Source of the DNA: Spirodela intermedia
Lineage: Eukaryota; Streptophyta; Magnoliopsida; Alismatales; Araceae
Assembly (NCBI GenBank): GCA_902729315.2
Contig: LR746269.1
Location: forward strand, 4,632,501 to 4,696,500
Length of the DNA stretch: 64,000 nt
Direction: 5' to 3'
Positions 50,997 to 62,998 of this stretch are shown here, piece after piece. The translations under genes and the position numbers were made by a program. Under the pieces are notes generated by a model. It had not been told where the DNA came from. It ran no database searches and saw nothing but the letters and a program-made list of their open reading frames with translations. The stretch's first letter is position 1, and each line of letters starts with the position of its first letter.

Positions 50997-53900
50997 CGCT
51001 CGCTCGCGATCTATCTGTCTCCATGTCTATTTCTCTGTCCCTCCGTCTCCCCATTCCCTCTTTATCATGACCTATGCCTTATGCCTTCGCCCGTTAAAAC
51101 ACCTGATCTGATACACAGGATTGGATTCGTGACACAAGATGATATTCTCTTCCCTCAGCTGACCGTCCAAGAAACCCTCGTCTTTGCTGCATTTCTGAGG
51201 CTGCCTACAAATATGAGCCGCCAACAAAAGCTCCAGAGGGCAGAGTTAATCCTCAAGGAACTGGGTCTAGAGAGGTCAGCTCCATGAAATATCGCCAAGG
51301 GTCATATCTACAGAAAGAAAAAACACTAGAGAACATGCTTGAAGAAGCATCGAACACATTATCTTTCAATGATAGAAGATGTTTCTTTTATGAATTTCCT
51401 AATGATCGGAATTTCAATCTATCTTAAATTAAGTGCATCAAGAAACCCGTGTTACAGATGCCGTAATACAAGGATCGGAGGAGGATTCGTTAAAGGCGTA
51501 TCTGGAGGAGAGAGGAAGAGAACCAGCATTGGCTATGAAATTCTCGTCGATCCTTCGTTGCTCTTACTTGATGAGCCAACATCAGGCGTTGACTCAGCCT
51601 CTGCGAACAGGCTCCTCCAGATTCTTCGAAGACTCGCCAAGGTACCGAGATCGTAAACCATAGACAGATGAACCATAGATAGTTATGAGTGGTTCATGAG
51701 TATTTTTCTAAACCATCATTTTCCAGGCCGGAAGGACGATCATAACGACGATTCACCAGCCTTCAAGCAGGATATTCCATATGTTTGATAAACTCCTATT
51801 AATATCCGATGGTCATCCGATGTACTACGGTGAAGCTAGCAACAGCATGCAGTACTTCTCGTCACTGGGTTTCGTCCCACAGCTGGCGATGAACCCTGCG
51901 GAATTTCTGCTTGATTTGGCCACCGGGAATGTGCACGATATGAATATCCCGGAGGCCTTGCAAAGTTCCTCCGATTCGGAAGAAATTGGACATGATATAG
52001 TAAAGGTAACCTCATTCAATCATACTTAAGATGGGCATACTATAAAGCCTAGGGTAGGGGTATATGTATATATACAGATACAGGTAGAGGGGGGGGACAC
52101 AGGGGTTTTAAGGAATTTTACCAAAGGAACAGCGTCTGAAACAGTTTTTTCTTAAATCATCGGGTTTTCGCGATTGAAACGGTGGGAGGGAGAGAGGGGG
52201 AGAGAGAGAGAGAGGATTTCATCAATTCCATCAAATGGGTATTGTTCCCTTTAAAATATTAGTTCTCTTTTATTACTTTTTTCTTCGTTCAGCTGAGACT
52301 TATAGTCTTTCTAGTTCTTGCAACGAAAGTATAAGAGCGAGTTGGAACCCGGGGAGAAAGAAGAGAATCACCGAAGAGCCAAAGCACCGAGGCATCTTCA
52401 ATTGGCAATCCAGCTCAAGAAGGATTGGACAATGACTTGTGCGGAGCAGTTTGTGATACTTTCCAAGAGAACTTTTAGAGAGAGATGCTCAGATTACTTA
52501 GACAAGCTTAGACTGCTTCAAGCTATTGGCGTTGCAGTTCTCTTAGGCCTCCTTTGGTGGAAATCCAAGATAGAAACTGAAGCCCAGCTTAGAGATCAGG
52601 TGACAAACACTAAATCTCTCTCTGACCCTTTTACTCTTAATTTCGAAGCTTCTTGAGTTTACAATGCCCAATGTTCTACATTCCGAAGTTTCCTCTGATT
52701 CTTCAATCGCTCGGAAATTTGACTTCTTTCAAGTACCTATAGTTGCGAATACTTTCCGTATCATATCAGAATATCATTTCAACCAGAGGGATGCTGGGAT
52801 GGAGCATTGGACTTATGATCAGATTCGCTGTTTCAAATGTATCGATAATTGATCGGTAAGAAATTTGGATCGATGGTGCCAATCTCAATCAGACCTCGGA
52901 TCGATTAAGGATTTTACCTCATAAATGCCCTAAACTCTCATTGGATACGAACACACAAATATGATTTGTGGAATTAGACCAGGTTGTATGTTTCTCGATT
53001 TAATACTCTAAAAGTCGTTATTTTTGTCTCGATTTTGACATCGGATATTAGAGAACTATGGTGCTCGTCTTAATAGAAGTCTATGTCTGGCGGTATTAGC
53101 CAATGCAATTAGTCTTCATAAGACTATCGTAAACTCCCATCGATCAAACTTTATTGAAGGTAAACTTCTCCTTAGGCCGATTATTATGTCTCTAAAACCG
53201 TCATCAAAATCAATTTTCCTGAAGGTTCAAGAGATCCATACCTTAGAGGAAGTGTGGTCAGCTGCGGAAATCTTTTATAACATGTCATGACGATCTAAAT
53301 GGGCGGAAATGGGAGGGCTGTCTTGCTGACCCTTTGCTGTTTTGAGTGAAGAACAGAGATAGCAGGACGTCTAGTAGATCTAATATTTCGCCACTTTTAT
53401 TCCTCCGTACTTCTTTTGGAAAGAGCCTTTTGTCAGATCACCATTTCCTCAATCTGGAATAAGATTTGTAATTGATAAAATCCCTACTGAGTACGGATAC
53501 GGACTAAATCCCACTATTTATTCTATCTCTGGATCTGAGGACCTCCCTCTTCTTGATTCAGATAGGTCTGATGTTCTACATCTGCATATTCTGGACGTCA
53601 GCATCCCTCTTTGGGGCGGTGTACGTCTTCCCGTATGAGAAGTCATACCTTGTGAAGGAGAGGAAGGCGGACATGTACAGGCTCAGTGTGTACTACGTGT
53701 GCAGTACCCTCTGCGACATGGTGGCTCACGTTTTCTACCCCACTATCTTCATGGTCATCATCTACTTCATGGCTGACTTCAAGAGGACCGTTCCTTGCTT
53801 CTTCTCGATGTTAGCATCGGTGCTCCTTATTGTGATCACAAGCCAGGTAAAATCTGAATTAGGTCTTTGCTCTATTTATTCTCAATCCGTTCTTCCATGT

Positions 53901-54801
53901 GAAGGTGATTTAGGGTTTGAGAATAGGTCACAAAAAGAGTGTCCGAGGTGTTTTTATCCCCGAATATGGTTTACGGTTAGTAGCTTATGATTTTACATCT
54001 GTAAACGACTTCATTTCAGTAAAATCCTCCGCATTTGATCTCCTTTTACCTGCCCGGGATGGCGATTATGGTTTAAAAAGAGTGCTGAAAGTGACCTTAT
54101 ATCTGGACATGTTTAGGGTTTAAGGTCCAAGGTTTACCTCTGTGTGGACTTTATGTTGAGAAGATCCTGTACCATTATCTCTGCTCATCTTTTTAGGGTC
54201 TGGGCTTTGAGGTGGTGGCCGCAGGCTAAGTTTGCAATCCTTGAGATGTCTCATGAATCTGTTTGGCCAGTTCAAAATTAGCAAATTTATACGAAAAGAT
54301 CACGATGCCCTTTGACTTGATCCCCATGCCCAGGGAGCTGGGGAGCTCTTCGGTGCCGCCATTCTCAGCATAAAGAGAGCCGGGCTCATGGCCTCCCTGG
54401 TCCTCATGCTCTTCATCCTCACCGGCGGCTACTACGTTCAGGTGATCCCTTCATCTCCTCCTCCCAACCAGTTATTCCCAGAATCCAAACGGGCCCTCCG
54501 ATGGCGTTTCTTCTGTTTTCCGTTCACGCAGCACATCCCCATCTTCATGCGGTGGCTCAAGTACGTCTCCTTCATGCACTTCGGCTTCCGGCTCATGCTG
54601 AAGGCGCAGTACTCCGGCGACGAGCCGTACGAGTGCGGGGGTCCGGGGGGCTGCCGGCGATTGCAGAGCTCGCCGTCGTTCGACACCGTGAACCTCGCCG
54701 GCGGCGTGGAGGAGGTGTGGATTCTCCTGGCCATGGCGCTGGCCTACCGCCTGCTGGCCTTCTTCTGCCTCCGCCGGAGGATAAGCGCCGCGCCCTGTTG
54801 A
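50369..54801 (+). CDS. ABCG26: ABCG26-like half-size ABC transporter (pollen exine type), complete
   Basis: Nine exons: 50369-50578, 50683-50951, 51119-51274, 51458-51641, 51727-52005, 52315-52599, 53562-53846, 54334-54441, 54532-54801. They give 2046 nt (681 residues), close to the usual 680-690. Order is nucleotide-binding domain then membrane domain, as in ABCG. Walker [10 protein letters not shown] is at 121-129, signature VSGGE at 226-230, Walker B LLLLDEP near 246-252, and the H-loop region TIHQPSSR follows. The membrane domain has [33 protein letters not shown] and [11 protein letters not shown]; the C-terminal Cys-rich loop is [13 protein letters not shown]. Sequence throughout matches my memory of Arabidopsis ABCG26 (rice ABCG15), which exports sporopollenin precursors from tapetum to anther locule; function here is inferred by orthology. 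Intron 2 starts with GC (ag|gcaagt) and carries a CT repeat. The inverted-duplication breakpoint falls in exon 6 near residue 388; a second, 3' fragment lies at 37310-39734. Confidence 0.95.
50961..50992. repeat. (CT)n tract in ABCG26 intron 2
   Basis: Uninterrupted CT run directly after the GC donor of intron 2, followed by CGCT repeats. In sense orientation it is pyrimidine-rich but sits at the 5' end of the intron. Confidence 0.93.
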
Positions 54802-54864
54802 TGTATGTATGGCTGCCGCCATGAAAACCGCCCGACTGCTAATATAAGGCGTTACCAACGGAAT

Positions 54865-57520
54865 CATGTCGTATATTTCTCACAACATCATGACAAAACC
54901 ACCCGTGCGACTGCTAAAGAAGACTGTTGGTATATATCTCACATGGTTTCCGTCTGATGACGAAATCATGTCACATATTTCTCACAAAATCATGACCAAA
55001 CCAGTCATACGACCGCTAATGAAGACTCTTCATAAATGGCTGTTGACGTATTTTTCACATGCTTTTCATCTAAAGACAAACTCATGTCGTATATTTCTCA
55101 CAATATCAAGAAAATACCAGCCAACTCATAATGAAGAGTGTTGATATACTTCTCACATATTTTGCATCTGATTACAAAATTATGTCATATATTTTTTTTT
55201 CATAAAATCTTGACCAAACCAGCGGTACGACTGCTAATGAAGAATGTTGATATACTTCTCATATACTTTCCTTCTTATGACAAAATCATGTCATATATTT
55301 TTTTTTCATAAAATCTTGACCAAACTAGTAGTACGACTGCTAATGAAGAATGTTGATATACTTCTCACATACTTTACTTATGATTACAAAATCATGTCAT
55401 ATATATTTTTTTTCATAAAATCTTGACAAAACCAACGTTATGACTGCTAATAAAGAATGTTGATATACTTCTCACATACTTTGCTTCTGATTAAAAAATC
55501 ATGCCATACATTTTCTTTTTCATAAAATCTTGACCAAACCAGCCGTACGACTACTAATGAAGAATGTTGATATACTTTTTACATACTTTGCTTCTGATTA
55601 CAAAATCATGTCATATATTTTTCTTTCATAAAATCTTGACCAAAGCAGCGGTACGACTGCTAATGAAGAATGTTGATATACTTCTCACATACTTTTCTTT
55701 CGATGAAAAAATCATGTCATATATTTTTTTTTCATAAAATATTATCCAAACTAGCCGTACGACTACTAATGAAGAATGTTGATATACTTTTCACATACTT
55801 TGCTTCTGATTACAAAATCATGTCATATATTTTATTTTCATAAAACCTTGACCAAACCAGCAGTATGACTACTAATGAAGAATGTTGATATACGTCTCAC
55901 ATACTTTACTTCGGATGACAAAATCATGTCATATATTTATTTTTCATAAAATCTTGATCAAACCAGCGATACGATTGCTAATGAAAAATGGTGATATACT
56001 TTTTACATACTTTGCTTCTAATTACAAAATCATGTCATATATTTTTTTTTCATAAAATCTTGACCAAACCAGCAATACAACTACTAATGAAGAATGTTGA
56101 TATACTTCTCACATACTTTGCTTATAATTACAAAATCATGTCATATATTTTTTTTTTCATAAAATCTTGACCAAACCAACGATACGACTACTAATGAAGA
56201 ATGTTGATATACTTCTCACATACTTTGCTTCCGATTAGAAAATCATGTCATATATTTGTTTTTCATAAAATCTTGATCAAACCAATAGTACGACTGCTAA
56301 TGAAGAATGTTGATATACTTCTCACATACTTTACTTCTGATTACAAAATCATGCCATACATTTTTTTTTCATAAAATCTTGACCAAACCAGCCATATGAC
56401 TATTAATCAAGAATGTTGATATACTTTTTACATACTTTGCTTCTGATTACAAAATCATGTCATATATTTTTTTTCATAAAATCTTGACCAAACGAGCGGT
56501 ATGACTACTAATGAAGAATGTTGATATACTTCTCACATACTTTGCTTTTGATGACAAAATCATGTCATATATTTTTTTTTCATAAAATCTTTGACCAAAC
56601 CAGCAATATGACTACTAATCAAGAATGTTGATTTACTTCTCACATACTTTGCTTCTAATTAGAAAATTATGTCATATATATTTTTTTCATAAAATCTTGA
56701 CCAAACCAGCGGTACGACTGGTAATGAAGAATGTTGATATACTTCTCACATACTTTTCTTTTGATTACAAAATTATGTCATATTTTTTTTTTCATAAAAT
56801 CTTGACCAAACCAGCGATACGACTACTAATGAAGAATGCTGATATACTTCTCACATACTTTCCTTCCGAATACAAAATCATGTCATAGATTTTTTTTTCA
56901 TAAAATCATGACCAAACCAGTGGTATGACTACTAATGAAGAATGTTGATATACTTCTCACATGCTTTCTTTTGATTACAAAATCATGTCATATATTTTGT
57001 TTTTCTTAAAATCATGACCAAACTAGCAGTACAACTGCTAATGAAGAATGTTGATATACTTCTCAGATACTTTGCTTCCGAATACAAAATCATGTCATAT
57101 ATTTTTTTTTTCATAAAATCTTGACCAAACGAGCGGTACGACTGCTAATGAAGAATGTTGATATACTTCTCACATACTTTTTTTTGGATGACAAAATCAT
57201 GTCATATTTTTTTTTTTCATAAAATCTTGACCAAACTAGTAGTATGTATGCTAATGAAGAATGTTGATATACTTCTCACATACTTTGCTTCCGATGACAA
57301 AAATATGTCATATATTTGTTTTTCATAAAATCTTGACCAAACCAGCGGTACGACTACTAATAAAGATCATTCTCTTTATTTTGTGGCATATGGGGGTAAT
57401 TATGAAATCCAATTTAAAGTATCTATGAGTGGTAAAATTTTACATAACAAGGGTGAAAAACCATGTCATATATTTCTCACAAAAGCTTGACCAAACCAGC
57501 CGTATGACTACTAATAAAGA
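54865..57520. repeat. tandem array of about 105-bp units, right copy
   Basis: Inverted copy of the left array. Here the units read in the direction atgaagaatgttgatatact ... cataaaatcttgaccaaacc. The array begins about 65 bp after the ABCG26 stop codon, so it may be included in the ABCG26 3' UTR. The total length matches the left copy exactly (paired coordinates keep the same sum on both sides), so no unit has been gained or lost since duplication. Confidence 0.93.
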
Positions 57521-57811
57521 CCATTCTCTTTATTTTACGTGGCATGAAATCCAATTTGAAGTATCTATGAAATCATTTGTTGTTAGTGCCATAGCCTGAC
57601 ATGTACTATGAGTGGTAAAATTGTTACGTAATAAGGGTGAAAAATAATTAGGAAAGAGGGATCAGCTCTTTCTTGATTATTTGAACTCTCATCCTAGCTA
57701 GTTCTTTTATTGCAATGTTTTTGTAGACGTACCATTTCATTTTTGTGAACGTTTCAATTATTTGTTAAATTTTCACGGATTAAAGTTTATTTTTACTTGT
57801 TTCTTGAACAG

Positions 57812-60046
57812 GTATTATGGGTTGGCTTTGATAAGATACAAATTAGTTCTACTTGCTTCAGGCATGCTTTGCTACTTGGCTATGCCAATGGCTTTCAAGT
57901 TCTTGATGTCGAGGATGCATCAAATCTCCATGAGCTGGCCTCAAAGCGTGATGGTCCAGTCACCTTCTTACAGGTGCTACCAGTCCCAGCTAGGTCCGAT
58001 GGTACTGACGGATTTACAACATCCCATCCTTTGTTGTTGCTTGTTGCAGGTTTAGAAACCAATGGTTCGAATATGGCCCAAGGTAGCCACTTGAGTGCAT
58101 TGGTAAGGGAGACCAGTAATGCTCCTCAGCAAGTGGATTGCATCTCCACCCCAACTGTAGTTCGATTTTTCTCATCAAGGTCTCACAGCTATGTGCATGT
58201 TCTAAGGATTCGATCGCCTGTTTACATTGCTCGGTGCAGTCCTCGAGTGGTTGTTGTGGCTCTTGCAGCACAAGTAAGCAGTGAATGATCTACATACCAT
58301 CAAAACATATAGATTATAACTGGCGTTCGCATTATGTTTTGGGATTTAACCTAAATAGTTGATTTTTGTATGGGGCACTGATGTATTGCTTTTTATGACA
58401 GATATATTGTTTTGATGCTGTGACACTCGAAATAAATTCAGTGTTCTTACTTATCCAATGCAAGGACCAGTAGGGACAAATGTTGCCCTTTGTCCAATTG
58501 CTGTTGGTCCGAGATGGTTAGCTTATGCTTCCAACAATCCTCTCTGGCCAAATTCAGGACGCCTGAGCACTCAAAATCTTACAACCTCTCCTGGCGTTAG
58601 CCCATCAACGTCACCTAGCAGTGGAAGCTTAGTTGCTCGTTATGTAATGGAGTCCAGTAAACAGTTGAGCGGATGGAATTATCAATTTGGACGACATGGG
58701 ATACAAAAAATTCTCCAAAGATTATCAGGATCTTTTACCCGATGGATCCAACTCCCCTACATCATCAAGTTTTGGCAGGAAAACTGGTAGACTTGGATCT
58801 GCGACGCAGCTGAATGAAGTAGATAATGCGGGAATGGTAAATCATGTCACCTGTACCTTTCAGTCGAAATCTTTTCCACCAGATGCACATCACTGGCCCT
58901 TTCCAACGATTTTGATATCTTGTTACTCTTGACTCTTTCCGATATCTGCACTATGTTTTGATCCTAGTAGTACTCTTTTGGTGACTGCTTCTGCGCACGG
59001 GAACAATATAAATGTCTTCCAGATAATGCCAAACTGTGTACCAAATGGTACAAGCTCCTCTTACTATGATTGGGCTACATCGCACGCCCATCTATACAAG
59101 CTATATCGTGGGATATCAACAGCTGTAAGAATCAATATTTTGTAATATCGTATGGTTTAGCTTTTTATTCCCAATCATTATTTAAATATCTGCATAATTT
59201 TCTGTTCCAGGTCATTGAGGACATCTGTTTTAGCCATTATAGTCAGTGGATTGCAGCTGTTTCATCCTATGGAACATGTGATATCTGTGTCTTGTCTCCT
59301 TTGGTGGTAGTGCTGTCCTCCAGACACAGACTTCTCACAGTGATGGACCTTCACTTGTGCCTACTCTCTCAAGGCCGTGGTGATCTACCTCAACAAGCAC
59401 GAAGGACCACCAGGTCCTTCCTCCTCCACCTGTTGCACTTTCAGTAGTCAGCAGTATAAAGGATGGAAATTCCGGGTCGCTTAATACGGTGAGCAGTATA
59501 GCAGCTTCTGCAGCTGGAAAGGCACCTGCACCATCCGGTGCTGTTGCCGCTGTCTTCCACAGGTCTGTGGATCATGATTCTCGGTCAGCTAATTCGAAGG
59601 CTAAGGCTTTGGAGCACCTTTTAGTACTCTCCTTCAGGCCATCTGGTTCAACATGGACCATTACCTTCCTCAGTTGCAGAGTCATGTGACAGCAATTCAA
59701 AAACAGGATCTGGCCCCTTTTTTCAGGCTAAAGATGAAGAACTGCGGGTGAATGCTGTACCAGTTCAAGGGTGGGATGTATGTAGAAGCTTGATTTGACC
59801 GCTGAAAGAAAAAATACATTTCTAGCGCTAGATGTGATTGTGAAGAGCATGCGGAAGTGCTCGTGGATATCACTCATTGCGAGGATACTGGCCAAAAACT
59901 CGTCCTCCTCTCCTAGCAGTGCTGCTTGTTAGGATTTTGTGAGAACTCATGAAAAATTTCACTGGTACTTGTCAAATCCGAAAGTCCTTGTTAGCTCCGG
60001 GGGGGTACAAATATGGCAGAAATTCGAGGTACTCTACGGAAATTGA
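57812..60046 (+). pseudogene. ATG18/BCAS3-type WD-repeat protein (ATG18f/g/h-like) pseudogene, right copy
   Basis: Same gene remnant as at 32064-34299, in the opposite orientation. The first surviving exon is 57812-58273. It shares the old frameshifts (after VTLEI near 58430, before the GIINLDD block near 58670, and after CVLSP near 59300). It has further lesions in the last exon that the left copy lacks: TGG to TGA in SLIWPLKE near 59798, a 1-bp deletion in the following A-run near 59809, and AAG to TAG in the SSAACKDF segment near 59930. Six substitutions cluster at about 58585-58710. The first exon is missing here too. A non-functional relic; some transcription is possible since splice sites partly remain. 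Confidence 0.88.
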
Positions 60047-62998
60047 ACTGTCTATAAGATGTTTTCATAACTTTTGTGGATGAATATGTTTCATTTTCTT
60101 TGACAGATCCAATTCTATTCTATGGATCGTCAAAGCAGCGAAAGATTCACCTGTGATTCACCTGTTGAGAAATTGAAATTGAAAATAGTTCTGTTGTGAG
60201 GTTGAAACAAAGAGGAAGGATCTACTTCCTGTTTTTGGCCATCGAAGGTACGCTAATCCTATCGATGGCGTGATCCTCTCTGTAATCACAATCTTCTCTT
60301 GGAATTTTTTGGGTAACTGAGACTAGCATTCCATATCCGCTGTGGAATTCATAACGTAACATTTGTACTGAAAACATGTCGTTGTCTGGATGAAATATGT
60401 TGTGGTGCTGACGCTAGCTTATGGCTGTGTCATCCTTAGAGTACCCAAATATCATTCATGCAAGACAAATCGGTTAATTCCTTTTAAGGTTTCCTTTATT
60501 TTTTTCCGGAAGAATATTATCAGTATTTCTTTTTAAAAAAATTAAATGTCATCAGTATGACCCTTGTGAGCCATGAATTGGATTTTTTCTCTTTCATGTG
60601 GCTCAAAAAAAATGCAAGTTTTATCAGTCTGATCACTGAGTTGGATTTGTTAAACCGTGTCATACAGACGACTTCCATTCCGCCAACCATTCAGTATTTT
60701 ACAAGGCCTGGGAAAACTAGCTCTAAAGATGTGTGAGGCGTTTTGGGATCTGCTGGCCTAGGCAATATGATTTTTGTGATTCAGTGGTTAGTTGATATTA
60801 TTGATCTATGATTGGATCCAGGCAATCAGGAAGACTTGATGTTGGGTCAGCCAGGAACCTCAAAAAATACAAAATGTTTCTAGAAATTACGACTTATTTA
60901 TGTTATTTAGAAGATGAAGAATTTATAATATATATATATATATTATTCTACTGCAAATTAATAATGCCAGCATCAAATGTGGTCGAATTAGAGAGCAGTG
61001 AGCTGGAGAGTGGCCATGGTTGAACAACAGAGGTGAATGGCAAATGAAGATGGGTGTGGAAGAGGACTTGATTGTCAGTTTGAGTATGTGCAGAGAAGTG
61101 AATTTCAGCCAGTCCATTACTACCAGGGCGAATTAGAATGGTGTTGGTGCTGGTTTGATTTGGTTGAAATATACACCAGATTTTTTTTCTTTAAAATAAA
61201 ATTTACTATAAAAAAGGATTATAAGACTTTTCTAGTCTTCACTTCCTTTACTGATTAGGGAGAGTGAAAGGGTTACCACAGCAATTGAGAAGACAAGTTT
61301 TTTGGTCCCTTGGTCTTGTCGTTATGAAGAAAATAAGTTTCTCCTGGCCTCTTCACTCCCCCAGTCTCCACATGCTGCTTGGATGTGAGGGTAGTGAAAA
61401 GAATGAAGAAGACGATTAAAAAGCTGAGAGTAGGAAAACCTGTGTACATTAAAGGCCATGGCAGCCATCTTCGCCTAAATAAGTCTCATTTAATGAGATT
61501 GAACGGTTAAATATATACTCAAAGCTTTGAATGGAAATTCTTATGATAGAAAGAAATATTCTACTTGTGTGGTTGGTTTTCATATACCATTTGACCTGGT
61601 TGGATCCTTGATCATTTAATGTACCGACCTTCTCTTTTTTTTTTCTTAGAGCCAAGAGTTCTGTGGGTCTTTCAGTATTTGGCACAGATTGGTTCATGGA
61701 ACTTAGATGGTCCGTAAACTTTTCATTCCTTTTTCTTTTCAAACCAAACTAATAATACCACGCGTGCACCTCTTATAGATTCAGCGACAGGTTTCTGGAT
61801 TCTGCTGAATCATTCATTCACTGTGTGCCAGCCGATAAATTTGAGGCCGCGGTTGGTTCTTGTTGATGAAAATCTTTGATGGGTTCAGTCAATCAGTCTG
61901 TTCCAGATTTTTCTCGCTATGATTCGTATCGTTTTCTTCTATTCTTGTTTGCCAACCGATTTCATTATCTGCTATTTATAGAAAATTGCCCAAAATCTAA
62001 TCATATCAGAGAAGGAGAGTGAGAGAGGGAGAGTGGGCTGTGCCCATAGCAGCCTTGGCGTCTGGGCTGAACTGGTAGGATGAATTTTTTAACTTCGGGC
62101 TCTATTTCATTCAAGCTCAGAAAAGAAGGGTCCACGCTGTTGACCTTCTCAGTTATGCAGGTCAAAAGGTAGACACATTTCTTGTGTTGCATTATCATAC
62201 ATGATACGACAGAATATTCTAGAAGAAAAAAACGAGCCCAATGAGAAAGAAAGCATCTGCCTTTGTAGATCTCTCAAAATCTCTAAAAAGTCAAAGGCAT
62301 GAGAGATAATACCTAGAGATAAATTAGAAATGCCCTTTTGAGAGATGTCAGCTGACTTATTGCTGCCATGAATGATTCTTCTGCCTGATGACTCTTTTTT
62401 TATCGTTTCCGGGTACGTGAGGATGCTTTTATCTACTCTGTTAATTTGTTTTCGCAAAGTCAACGTGATAGATTTCCTTGTTCTGGACTAACCAAAGCTT
62501 CTGAGGAGCGTGGTGACATTGCAAACGATTCGAGGTTGACTGATGTGTGAAACTCTCTTAATGTTGCCTATCGGATGAATGAATGAATGTCCTGGATTAT
62601 TGAAGAGGAAGGAAACAAGTACTGAAGCAATCTTTCAGCCTTGCAAGTGACGTTTGATTTGACTCTCAAATGTACCAGGAGAAGAGGTCAGGGATCCTTG
62701 TGCCAATAATTGGAAGACTTTGCCTTGGTTGTTCTTAACATGTAATTACGAAGTTCTAATTGAAAAAAGAAAATTGATATATTTTAATTTCATCAAATCT
62801 AGTTATTTTTTATTTCTCTATGGTAAAAATAAAAATAAAAATTGCATTGATCTGATCACCTTCAGAAGCAGTTGAACTCGGAGAAAAATCCATTGGCAAC
62901 GGAGAGGAATAACCTTGTGGTTTATATGCAGACCACCAGCGGCCTGTCTGCAGAGAGGATTCTACCGTAGTCTCGGAATTGGTCGACGGGTGGAGGAC
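60047..62998. other. non-coding spacer in the right arm
   Basis: Inverted counterpart of 29112-32063; contains the upstream region of the right epoxide hydrolase copy. No gene recognised. Confidence 0.6.
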
